NCBI GenBank assembly: GCA_009760855.2
Contig: WPIO01000007.1
Location: forward strand, 6,356,501 to 6,420,500
Reading direction: 5' to 3'
DNA: 64,000 bases
Source of the DNA: Cristatella mucedo
Lineage: Eukaryota; Bryozoa; Phylactolaemata; Cristatellidae
Each line of letters starts with the position of its first letter. The stretch's first letter is position 1. Positions 1-10,121 of this stretch are shown here, piece after piece. Below the pieces are notes generated by a model. The model was not told the origin of the DNA, searched no databases, and saw only the letters and a program-made list of their open reading frames with translations. The translations under genes and the position numbers were made by a program.

Positions 1-256
1 AATAAGCCAAAAGTCTCAATACTATGTGCTTCTAATATCATCGGGGAAGGTTTCTTGTCCAAGAATATTGATTGGTAGTAATTAATTGACGGGCCTATAT
101 ACGTTAGGGGCATGCAAAATTGTTGTGTTGTTTGCATGCTTTGTTTTACATGCACCGTAAGAGAAAGCAACTTCGTCAGTATTGTGTCTGTCCATAATAA
201 TGGTACTTCGGCACCGACCTGAGATCACTTTAGCCTTGCCCATTGCACATTGCCCA
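1..256. other. Unannotated, no feature recognised
   Basis: AT-rich sequence with no exon, repeat family or RNA that I can name. Confidence 0.4.
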
Positions 257-398
257 ATAAAAAGAAAATACTAGCTGATTTAACACTACCGCTTGCAACA
301 GCAATAAAGGATCACCCATCACAGGTTTCGAACCCATGACCTTATACCGAGGTTGTGCAAAGCAACCACCTTACTTAGTGTGCCATCACGACTCACCA
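257..398 (-). repeat. SINE-2 (tRNA-derived), minus orientation
   Basis: Read on the minus strand, a tRNA-like head with a B-box-like GGTTCGAAACC is followed by a body mentioning CCTTTATTGC and the end GTTAAATCAGCTAGTATTTT. The same order recurs in about a dozen copies in the window. The usual tail segment GCTCTTCTGCCGCTATAC is missing here. Confidence 0.7.
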
Positions 399-985
399 AT
401 GACGTGGGAGTGCATCATCTACCGCCAGGGACTTGGTGTAAGGCATGGCACCAGGTCCTTAGTCACCAGGTGGCACACCCGAAGTAATGGCCACTCAGTA
501 ATACACAACGTGTCATAAACAAATTAAAGAAGCTGCTGTGCTGTACAAAAGCTGTCACATTCTTGCAAAAAATCACCAAAAAAGAAAATTTCACAGGGCA
601 TCTCTGTTCACGCATCTTAAATTTCATTCACACATTATACTGAATATGAGCATATGTCGATTCAGCAGCTGAATTACATATACAATTACATTACACTTTT
701 GAAAGGTAAGGAGTGACTTGTCACAATGGTAAATAAAACATGTTAAAGTTGAAGCTGCATCGTCACTGACATGCTACAAATTTAACGAATAAGAAGAACC
801 TTCAAGAATATATCAAGTCGATTCGAGGGGGGCAGCTAAACCTTCTGCAGTCAAGGCAGATGCTCCATCACTTCGGCTACCAAGAAATTCAGCTTTGCAA
901 TTAGAATTGGGTGACATCTTCAAAATACCTTAGTATGTATGGCCCAAAGTGCAGCTAGATTCATTTACGTTCACATTGAGCTAAA
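399..985. other. Unannotated, no feature recognised
   Basis: No coding exon or known repeat was seen; one 60-codon open frame at 336-518 overlaps the SINE and is not convincing. Confidence 0.35.
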
Positions 986-1075
986 TGCAAACAATAATAA
1001 AAATAATAATCTAGTTGTGTCTTATCCTAAGAGAACTCAAAGTAAATCATTTATCTAGGTACTTCACCTAGCCTG
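986..1075 (-). mobile_element. Old L2/SINE-1-type 3' tail, minus
   Basis: An AATAATAAAAATAATAAT run followed by CCTAAGAGAACTCAAA and a TAGGTACTTCAC block matches, in degraded form, the minus-strand 3' end shared by L2-type LINEs and SINE-1. Confidence 0.4.
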
Positions 1076-1318
1076 AAACAGGAGCAGCTCAATTGAATAT
1101 CGAAAGCATGCATAATTTTAGCGCACATATGCATGAGAAGGGCGGTGCACACCAATCGCGACCATAAAAAGAGTAGTGGCTTGCCTCTTGATGCCAAAAT
1201 TTGCAAATATAAATAGACAGATTCATTCATGCAGTACGCTGGGATTCGGCTCCACTAAATTCGGGGCAATTAAAACCCAAGGCTTCATAGCCCTGTGTTA
1301 AACGCCATAGGAAGAGCA

Positions 1319-1391
1319 GTTTCGATAGCTCAATCGGTTAGTATTGGACCGGTAACCTAGCAGATGTGGGATCGTTCCTGATCAAGGCAAA
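1319..1391 (+). repeat. tRNA-like pseudogene or SINE head
   Basis: An A box ATAGCTCAATCGGTTAG, an anticodon-arm region and a degraded B box GGGATCGTTCC are spaced as in a tRNA, but the acceptor and anticodon stems pair poorly. I read it as a decayed tRNA copy or the head of a third SINE family, not a working tRNA. Confidence 0.45.
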
Positions 1392-1394
1392 ATT

Positions 1395-1870
1395 CTTTTC
1401 TTCGTTAGGGTACACTAGAGCTAAAGGCAGACTCAATAGATCTGACGTTAGAGCCAGAGCTAAACGACCTGAGTAAGTGGAGTGGGTGGTAAAATACGGA
1501 GCCTGATGAGTTGTATTTCAGGTAGCTAAGCTGAAGCAAGAGAATAACGGGTCAGGAAACAAGTGGCAGGACCTAGAAGTCGATGAGCTACTCAACAGGG
1601 AGAAGTACAGGTCCGACAGAATAGTTGCCATGGAAGTCGGCAGAAGACACAAGCCTAGCTGTCGAGTGTTGCACCATCGACAAAAGCCTTGTTGCACGGA
1701 CAGAAAGACCGGCAAGAAGCAAGTTAAATGCGTTTGTAGGATGTCACGAAATCTGTGGCACAAATAGCTAAGACGTCAAAATTTTGAAAGATTACCTAGC
1801 TGAAAGTAGATCGACTTGACTGGGGAGCTGAATTGGTCATCTAGTGGAAGGTCTTTTGTAAAAAGGACAC
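1395..1870 (-). mobile_element. L2-type LINE fragment, minus, decayed
   Basis: Minus-strand reading gives degraded forms of the L2-A C-terminal region, for example VQHSTARL for VQNSAARL. Upstream is a CTAGATGACCAATTCAGCTC block equivalent to the L2-A segment before AKSAYFQL. Frames are broken throughout. Confidence 0.6.
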
Positions 1871-2289
1871 TCGGATTACGTGCACAAGCTACAAGGAAAC
1901 GCTGGCTGCCCCAATTTAGGGGTGAGGCTTTCCAGATAATGTGTGTAATAGGTTTGCCCTAACTATTCCGTTGGTCTTTTCGTTCAATATCGTTAGCAGT
2001 CACCCAAGTACTTATATCAGTAATTGCAACACAAGCTGCCTGGGAGATGAAAGAACCTTAGGTGTAACAAAGGCCACTAAGGACGAGAGTATTCGCACTG
2101 AGTGAGCTGCAGGTCTAAATTTATTTGTGCGATTGGGTGCCAAGTAGTACATGCTCACGCATGCTGTGGCAGGCCACCAGAGCCAACTTTCACTAAGCGA
2201 TTTGCAAAAACTCGAGGGCAGGTCGAGAAATATGAAAAGCTTCACGAAGGCATTGACTAGTAGTAGAAACATACAAAAATATTTGTCTA
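1871..2289. other. Unannotated, no feature recognised
   Basis: Overlapping short open frames exist on both strands (2012-2339) but show no family signature or splice context. Confidence 0.3.
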
Positions 2290-2420
2290 GCCATCATAGT
2301 GCTGCCTTTCGTACCGAAAGCCACCTATGCTTTGAGTGAGTTACAGAAAACTCTCCTGTGTTACACCCACTTAGTCTTTGAGGCTTAGTGGAGTTACAGA
2401 CAAAGATACATTAGTTCAAT
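2290..2420 (+). mobile_element. LINE-B 3' tail, plus
   Basis: CGTACCGAAAGCCAC, then GAAAACTCTCCTGTG and GTGGAGTTACAGACAAAGAT match the LINE-B 3' end seen more fully at 46930-47345 and 48480-48610. Confidence 0.6.
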
Positions 2421-2544
2421 CGATACTTAATGGGGTGACACATAACTCTTTTTAAACGTACATGCCTTCATCCAGCACCATAGCACTCATTACTATGAAA
2501 AGAGCTCCAAGAAGCAAGAAGAATCAGAACCAAAGTACTCAAAG

Positions 2545-3353
2545 CTCCACAGTCAAATCTGCCTATTTTCAGCTTCATAACATTGCTAAAATTCGGGCTT
2601 GTTTAGATAAGGATACCACGTCCAAGTTGGTCCATGCATTCGTGACATTCTGCCTCGACTTCTGCAACTCACTGCTTACTGGCCTACCAGCATGTGCGAT
2701 CAGGCGATTGCAGCTGGTGCAAAACTCGGCAGCTAGACTTGTCTGTCGTGAGCGGCGCAGTTGCCACATTACTCCACTTCTCGCCGACCTGCGCTGGCTA
2801 CCAGTCAAGCAACGGATTGACTTCAAGGTTTTGTCACTCACTTTTAGGTCCCTTCATTCTATGGCTCCAGCCTATCTGTCAGATATACTACCCCATCAGG
2901 CCAAGCATCGTACCACCCGCTTTTCGGAATCCAACAGTCTAGAAATACCTCGTACAAACCTTAAATCCTTTGGAGATCGTGCATTTAGTTCGTATGCTCC
3001 CAAAGCCTGGAACTCCCTCCCGACCTGCGTCAGAACATCCCCTGACCTGACCACATTTAAAAGGAACCTAAAGACACACCTATTTATGACAGCATTTAGT
3101 GGGTCCCCGTGATTCGTCCTTGATGTGCTTATACGTGCTGACACTGTGCATGCTGCCACTAACCACATTTGCATACTGACCCTGTGCATGTCACCCCTAA
3201 CCATATTATTCAGTTCGTTTGTTTTTCAAGCATGATTTTACTTACCATTCAATTGCATTTCACTTTACAGCAAATGTAAAGCGCCTAGAGCGAGATTAAG
3301 TTCTCTGAGGGCGCTTTATCAAGTGAATTATTAGTATTATTATTATTATAAAG
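2545..3353 (+). mobile_element. L2-A LINE, 5'-truncated, young copy
   Basis: An open frame from about 2550 encodes the C-terminal region that follows reverse transcriptase in L2/CR1-group LINEs, including [43 protein letters not shown] and [14 protein letters not shown]. It ends at 3112. A 3' UTR with two near-repeats of TGTGCATG(C/T), AGATTAAGTTCTCTGAGGGC and a TTATTATTATTA tail follows. It is nearly identical to the copy at 42868. Truncated and non-autonomous. Confidence 0.9.
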
Positions 3354-4715
3354 CATCTTTTAGGGCACTGTGCCATTGGTAGCAGCAGCACGACCATTGT
3401 CGCACAAGGGCACATTGACAACACGGTACAGTAACCTGTGCTCAGACATTGTGCTCAGACAAAAATATTGAAATAAGCAGTGTCTGAACCATTTGGCAAA
3501 CAACTGCTATCCGAACAGTGTGCTGATGACTATTCAAAGAGGCAATTTGATATGAATAAAACTAGCTTTGCCGGGCTGTTGTTAGCAGAAAACAAATGTC
3601 ATAGAATTACCGTATTCCTCGTGAATGGTGACTGCAAGATTAAAAAAACTACTAAGGACAGCACCGGTTAGAAGAGAATATTCAGCATAATGTTCACTCA
3701 CCTGGTTGATCGGGCGCCTTGCAAATCGTCATCACTAGAAAATAGAAACTGTGCTACAATTCTGGCTGTTCTGCCTTACACTGAGCATGCCGTGACATAT
3801 GTAGTAGACCCCAGGGTGGAGACATTAGTCTGCATCGTAAATAAAGGTTGGTGAACCCCACGGTAGCTATGAAGTATATACAAGCCGTGCACGTGAGCCG
3901 ATGCATCTGAGATAATCATAACATAAGAAAGCCGTGCCTCTAAAACAGCAATGACGTAAATCAGATCACTTGGTTCTTTTGTCATTGCTTGTGCATTGTC
4001 GTCACTGCACTGGGTGAGCAGCTGGAACTTAATACAATCGGGAAGTCTTTGTTTGAGTATTGCAGTAGAATAGATTTGCTCAAGCTGACATAGGAAAATT
4101 GGGTGGTACACCCGAATGGAGAAACAATGTTCACAGAATATGAAGTCCCGAGAGATCCCAAGGTCAACCTATTTGCACCTTGGCTTTTCCCATAGCACAT
4201 AAAAGCATTCCATATTTTATTTCGGCCATTCTATTCGGTTTGTGCCCCACATGTCAAGCAAGCCTTCTACACACACATAGGTCAGCATCATAAGGGTTTT
4301 TAACATACTACTTGCTCACTTGAACCAACAATCCCAACGGGATCGTATGATTTGGACAATTCGGGCAGGCCAAGAGAGCTCAGAGAGTGCCAGCAAGCAC
4401 AGAAAGCTCACTGGAATGACGTGGGCTACAAATAGAAGGGCACGATAGAGAATGAGACACGAGAATGCATACTGCACACGGATAGGACAGCATTCTGGCA
4501 AGAGGTTACTTACTCAGATGATTCACTGGAAGACGTGTCTGCCGACAGCGTTGACATAACATCTGAAATGATGGCATACCATAATTGCGTGCAGTCGCGA
4601 CAGATAGCGCTGGTCAAAAGGCACGAGATAAATAAAGCAGAACTGATGACCGAATCGGAACAGCAAAGCAAAATCTCTCCAACACTATAGTTAGTACCTC
4701 AGTTTAACCAACATT
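3354..4715. other. Unannotated, no feature recognised
   Basis: Read on both strands; the longest frame (111 codons, minus, 3776-4111) has no recognisable motif or splice context. Confidence 0.35.
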
Positions 4716-4786
4716 TGTTTAACCAACTGCAGTGAGCATCGTTTAATGCTCTGTGCAGTTTAACCAACTGCACAGAGCATTAAACG
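4716..4786. repeat. Perfect 21-bp inverted repeat with 5-nt loop, next to a direct repeat
   Basis: Bases 4740-4760 are the exact reverse complement of 4766-4786, separated by the loop TAACC. The motif GTTTAACCAACTGCA occurs just upstream and again across the loop, so the hairpin looks like an inverted duplication of a short unit. Function unknown. Confidence 0.85.
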
Positions 4787-5245
4787 GGAGCCCTGGCCTA
4801 CAAAAGGACCAGCGTACTGTGATCTAGCTAAGGTTAGGCAAGTAGACCACCCTTTGGTGATTGCAGAGCAACGTCTCTGCCTGCAATACCACAAAGCCAT
4901 GAATAATAGTTGATTATAACAACGGACAGTTTTCTGTAAGACGCATTCAAAGCTATGGCGACTTGGTGCACTATTAGTAAGAATCGTCGACACAAATAAT
5001 ACTACTTAAAAGGCGAATTTGTGAAGGAAAAATTGCAGAAGCATCTCGAGCAGGATAACACAAATTATATCGCAGAAGCATCTTTGAGATTAGGTAAAAT
5101 TTCAAAATGATAAGTCTCAATAACACAAAAAATGAGAATGCTGCTCTCAACCAACCTAAGTAATTTCGAATGTGAGTGTGTGAGACAGTGGGTCTGCCCT
5201 GTAAACACAAGCCACTAAAGTCATGCTAAGGTTGTGCTCCTTGTG
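4787..5245. other. Unannotated, no feature recognised
   Basis: No exon or repeat family recognised; short minus-strand frames only. Confidence 0.35.
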
Positions 5246-5412
5246 ATAATAATAATACTAGCCAATTTAACAGCTTCATTTGTATAGCAGAAGAAGAGCC
5301 TTAACGGCTATCACCATTGCTTGCAGTTGGCAATAAAGGATCGCCCACGGCCGGATTCGAACCCACAATGAGGCCATGACAGCCGAGGAGGTAAGGTGCT
5401 CACTCTTGATGA
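5246..5412 (-). repeat. SINE-2, minus
   Basis: Minus-strand order is an A-box-like head, the B box GGTTCGAAtCC as GGGTTCGAATCCG, CCTTTATTGCC, ATAGCCGTTAAGGCTCTTCT, then a CTATACAAATGA to TTAAATTGGCTAG end. This is a near full-length copy. Confidence 0.8.
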
Positions 5413-6424
5413 CCAAGGTTGTTAATTCTTATAGTACCACTACGATAGTACAGCTATGATAAGCATCGTGTCAAAAACGAGGGGGATGTTTTACTAATTT
5501 GCATAAGTAGATACAATATGCACTCTCGTAGTTGATATTGAACATCGAATTGTGGATTAAATTATAAATAGTGGTGGGAAAGCTTTTTGATAAGCACGTT
5601 ATTAAATTACTGATGTTAAGGCCATGGAGATTACCTCTCGTGGAACAAACGAAAATAAAGAGCTTGACTGGAACGTCAGTTTCAGCAACGATCTGCCGGT
5701 CGGAGAATCATCACGACCGAACTTTTGCAAAGCTACACGCTTACATGCATTTCAATTTAATTTCCCCTATTGTCTTTCGGATAAACGCTTTTACCAAAAC
5801 AAAGGATAGACTGTACCTCCTATATTTATGTGAACTCCCAGAGAAATGGCTGAGGTAACTAAAAAGATCAAAACACTAGGTTGACGTCGTTGCCAGGCTG
5901 TAAGCTACTCATTCAATGCTATCGTTGTGCTACTCATCAGTTGTTAATGCTAACATTTTTTATATGTGCTTACATACTTCCTCGCAATGGTTGTTAATGT
6001 GCAAGCTCTTAGACGTTCTACTTAACCGACGTGCAACTTACGTCTGTACATTGGTGTATATTTGTTAAAACTCATTGCTCGCGATTTGTATGTGCGGCCA
6101 AAACCTAAAGCTTGTTAATATGCTTTTTTTAATATGTTTATTTATCTAATGGTCTTTTATGTGTGTGTGATGTTGTGCTCACGTCATTCAACCTACGCAT
6201 CTTCCAGAGCTTTGCATACCTTACATCTTCCCGAGCCAGTCTATAGATATGGTCAGTTGAATGTTGCATCGGTTCGAAACCGGGACGGTCACACGTAGCG
6301 ACGATCTGACGATTGGTGAGCCATTTCGGCTAAAAATTTGAACAGCTACACTAAAGGCCATAAGTTTTGCTATACTTAGTTTCCTGTGATTATGGTCGAT
6401 GAATCTCAGCAGACAGCTATTGGG
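5413..6424. other. Unannotated, no feature recognised
   Basis: Short plus-strand frames at 5571-5858 overlap each other in two registers and lack splice context; nothing else was recognised. Confidence 0.35.
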
Positions 6425-6600
6425 ACATGATAGCCCGGGTGGTAAGGTGCTCACTCTTCACGACCGAAGTCATAGGTTCGAATTCTGCAAATGCGCGAGC
6501 CTTTATTGCAAACTGCAAGCGGTGGTGATAGCCGATAAGGCTTTTCTGCTGGTATACAAATGAGACTGCTAAATCAGCTAATACATTTTTTTTTATAAAA
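6425..6600 (+). repeat. SINE-2, plus
   Basis: ATAGCCCGGGTGGTAAGGTG resembles a tRNA A box, AGGTTCGAATTC a B box, and the body ends GGCTTTTCTGCTGGTATAC, then CTAAATCAGCTAATAC and a T run. Confidence 0.8.
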
Positions 6601-7019
6601 AACTACTGTGGGTTTATGGTGAATACTAACAACTAAGTTGCCACTCATTATCTATCAAAAAGCAGAGTTTTAGTCTGTAACTTATCGCTCAGTGCTACTG
6701 AGCTCTGAACTTAAAAAAGTCAGAAGTATAAGTATTTGCTGAGCTCCTTTAGCAACCGGGAACTCTGTTCCCGATGGCCGGTTTCGGTTCTGGTAGCTGG
6801 GTGGGAGTCATTAGTCGCACAGCCCTAGGCGTGGTACACGATGTTAAAGCAGGAAAGATATGCTAGTAAGTACAGCAAATCTAAAGCGTTGTTGTACCTT
6901 AAAAAAAAGGGCAACACCCCTAGTATTGCATTTGCAGAAGTTATTCGTCTAATAGAATGCATGACACACTATTGCAGCACAAGCATATCGGTAAGATTGG
7001 GAAGACACAGAAATTGGGA
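6601..7019. other. Unannotated, no feature recognised
   Basis: An 85-codon plus frame starts at 6841 and runs into the Tc1-like relic; its first part shows no motif I know. Confidence 0.3.
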
Positions 7020-7930
7020 AAATAGTGACCTTAGCCGAAGTCGGCAGACCGCATCGACATGTGTGTGCAGTATTAGCAGATACGGCAACGGGAGGTGACC
7101 TCACGGATTTTGTGAAGGGCCAGCTACTGTCTGACCATCATGGGAAGGTTAACAATCGAGAGATAATTCGGAAGCTGGAGATAAGTGAGAAAGAGGTCGA
7201 ATATAACGCTCGAAAAATAGCCCATGTTAGGGACGATGAAGAACTGGCCTGCGTCCAGACGCCCTCGGGCTCTTACCGGGAGGAATGATTGGCTCATAAA
7301 AACGGAGTGCCTGAAGGCCGCTTCGCCCCTGCTTGAATCCATGCCAAAACCATCGGAGTTTAGCACCAGCACGACTCTCAGCGAGCAGGCCGTGAGGCGA
7401 AGGCTCAATGAACAAGGACTTCGGGCAAGAGTAGCAAAGAAAGCTCCACTACTGACGAAAGCGTGCTAAGAAGCTTGCCTTAAGTGGGCATGGCAGTAGA
7501 TACTAGGCGAACAAAGATTGAAGGCATGTATTGTTTACCGACGAAAGTAAGTTCATCATTTACGACAGCTGCAAACTTCAATCCTTAGTTCTATGCATGA
7601 GTGACAGACCATATGCTGATGCCTACCTGCAACATTCTAGGAACTTTGGGTACAGATCAGTGACGGTGTGAGAAGGCTTTGCTACGGGGGGGGGGGGTAT
7701 AGGAGCACTTAACAACATTAAGGGCATAATGAAAAAAAGATGGCTAACTGTGAATACTAGACAACATTGCTGTGCCAAGTGAATTCTGACTGCTATGCAC
7801 TAATTTATCAACAGGGCTATGATCCGAAATAAGCTACCAAAGTTGTGCTGTATTTTCTTGACAGGTCCACTAATTTTCGCATGATTGCTTGCAGTTGCCG
7901 AGTCAGAGGCAGGACCATATCAGATCACCG
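7020..7930 (+). pseudogene. Tc1/mariner-type transposase relic
   Basis: In shifting frames the plus strand shows an HTH-like NREIIRKLEISEKEVEY, then AVRRRLNEQGLRARVAKKAP (typical of Tc1 second HTH and linker), FTDESKF (first catalytic Asp region, usually SDESKF) and a degraded DPK...TKVV (second Asp region, usually DNDPKH). Stops and frameshifts interrupt it; no terminal inverted repeats were found. Confidence 0.75.
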
Positions 7931-8215
7931 GCTGAGTGATAGTAAAAATTGCAAGGGTTTTGGCATGCTATAAAATACAATATAACTAGAGGTGGAACCA
8001 TAGGGGCATTTGCCTCCCTACAGCAGGGCAGTGACCTCGGCTGCCCCTATTTTTAAGCCCACAACCGTCACCAACAATGAGAGTATGTCTTAATTCTACT
8101 CGCCGAGCAACCATCGAGTTCGAGTCAAATAAACCCCATATTTAGTATAATAATTTTTCATTAATTTTTGGGTCTAGTCCTGCCTCGTGAAAATATTGAA
8201 GGTTTTTCCCCTACA
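7931..8215. other. Unannotated, no feature recognised
   Basis: Nothing recognised; a short G run lies just upstream at 7686-7697 within the Tc1 relic. Confidence 0.3.
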
Positions 8216-8364
8216 TGCCGAGCTGGTTTGGTCCAGTGGTTAAGATGCTCGCCCCAACCAAGGTCTGGCTGAGGTCGAGGGCTCGAGCCCCTCGGCATAT
8301 GTGAAGCACCTGATTAGAGATTAAGTTCTCTTGGGGTGCTATATAAATGGATTATTAATTAATT
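8216..8364 (+). repeat. SINE-1 (tRNA head, L2-like tail), plus
   Basis: A tRNA-like head GCTGGTTTGGTCCAGTGGTT (A box) and GGGCTCGAGCCCC (B box) is followed by GAAGCACCTGATTAGAGATT, AAGTTCTCTTGGGGTGCTAT and ATTATTAATTAATT. The last part resembles the 3' end of L2-A LINEs. Short subfamily. Confidence 0.85.
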
Positions 8365-9105
8365 ACATAAAACGCCTGCATGTCTTGCCCCTAGACGGAA
8401 ATCCTGGCTTCGCCACTGGATATAACTCGGGTGCTCTCGAGTCTATGCAAACCCGAAAAATGCCACCAGAAGGCAGGATCCGTGTATGGAAGTAACATCC
8501 ATGATACACGATACATGCTGCACCTCCGTATGCCTAGTGTATGCGAAAAATCTGCAAAATTAACTTGTTTGGCTGTTTCAAGTGGGTTCAGGATCACCAG
8601 TTACGGTTTTCAAAGTATACTTTTAGGTAGCTGTCAGAATATGGCATGTAGAATTAAGTAAATAAGCCAAGTATTACACCCACTCGATAAACGATTTTTA
8701 ACGACTGTATCGGGCACTTCTTTGGGGATGGGTCCAGGTTTGAAATATCCTGTTTTGTTAATGCATAGATATAAGCTTAACATAATTCGAGACCATGAAA
8801 GAAATCACTGGTGAAGTTAGCAAAAAAGGCAATTCAGCTGCATTTTATTGTAACTAAATTATACAACGGTTTAAGGCTGTTATAAAAAAACAACATAGGA
8901 GACAACTTAAGATAGGAAATATGACGATTTGAAAATATTTAAGGGTGCCAACTGAGATTATGAGAAAAAAGGTCAATTTAATATCGACTTTTGGTACACT
9001 GAGAGAGCCAGACCTAAGCAACACTTTAAGGATTCTTTAATTTCTAACTTATCCGAAAAAGCAGTCGGTTGTTATTGCTGCATCGACTTCTTGCATCATT
9101 TCAAA
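8365..9105. other. Unannotated, no feature recognised
   Basis: No exon or repeat family recognised. Confidence 0.35.
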
Positions 9106-9519
9106 TCATGGTTGGCACATTGCTGCAAGTGTGCAAAATGTTATAGACCCTTGATTTTTTCTGCGGAAGTGCCAGATGTAGTAATTTAGATGCATTTTTC
9201 GAGGGGGTACTTGGTGCATCCAGTAACTCGTAATTGGCAGTGATCTGAGGGTGCAACAAAACGATGTCCTAAGAAATTGGTACCGAGTCACAAGCAGAGA
9301 GTTGCTACAGAAACTATAAATACCCGTGTTGCACTCCAATTTCGCCTGATAAACTAGCTGTGGTTGTTGCATACAGTATTTGGCATCCATATTGCTCATG
9401 TGAAACTGCAATCTGGTCCCTGGGGTTCTAAAAAATGGAATATTTGGAAGTAATATCATGATTCCCAGGGTGTGCGGATTTTTTTGGCCAGCATTGTATA
9501 AGGGTATGTTGACAAACAT
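9106..9519 (-). other. 137-codon minus open frame, possible MITE
   Basis: One uninterrupted minus frame, low in acidic residues and rich in Cys, Tyr and His, with no recognised domain. Its start lies beside AATGCTGGCCAAAAAAATCC, which resembles the termini of some Tc1/mariner-type elements. I could not find a matching inverted end. Confidence 0.25.
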
Positions 9520-10027
9520 TAGATTTTAAAAATACTTTGATGGTGTTCTTTTAAAGGCAGTGTTCTTTTTTAAGCTCCTCTAGTCCAGCTGTCGTGCATG
9601 TCAAAATCTTAGGATTGAAGCAGTTCTTTGGTTCTCTCAACAGGAATGCCAAGTTTGGGTTTATTAGCAGCAGCTTGGATGTATTGGCAGCAGCTTGGGT
9701 TAATTGGCAGTTAGGTCACCTCGGTTAGAGCAGTGAGGAGTATGCAGCTAGAACGAGTTTGCACAACTTGCCAGCACACGGAATAAATACAGAAAACGAA
9801 AAGTCGCTCGGTATTGACACTAGGTGCAACCGCATTCACTCACACAAACTGATGTCCGGAGCACCCTGAGGCACCTGGGGATTTACATGCAGGTGCCAGC
9901 AGTGTGCCTAGATAATGTTGGCAAATGAACAAAGGTCGGTTCAATGCCATCCAACACCGAGAATAACCCAAGGCAAAGCAACTGCACCACCTGCATAAAC
10001 GATGCATGCCATTTTAAAGATGTGTAC
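9520..10027. other. Intronic or flanking DNA of the unrecognised gene
   Basis: No further exon in phase with the 10028 donor was found here. Confidence 0.3.
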
Positions 10028-10121
10028 CTTCATCGGTTTCAGCATCAGGATCCTTGCTGTCTTGTGTCCCTGCATCTTCTTCTGCTTGAGCTTTCTGCCT
10101 TTTCTTTTTAAGCGAGATGTT
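10028..10121 (-). CDS. Exon of the unrecognised nuclear-type gene (basic then acidic)
   Basis: A 94-nt exon with acceptor cttgtcag|aacatc and donor gaag|gtacac, starting in the phase left by the previous exon. It reads [15 protein letters not shown], then an aspartate- and glutamate-rich end. Linkage to the exons at 18 kb rests on phase and composition. Confidence 0.5.

Noticed and set aside
2896-3204. 102-codon minus frame opposite the L2-A copy
   Set aside because: It is the antisense of conserved LINE coding and UTR sequence and recurs at 43599-43781 and 55019-55258 only because the LINE does.
6425-6600. tRNA gene candidates at A/B-box pairs
   Set aside because: Each is embedded in a repeated SINE body with poor stem pairing, so these are SINE heads rather than tRNA genes.
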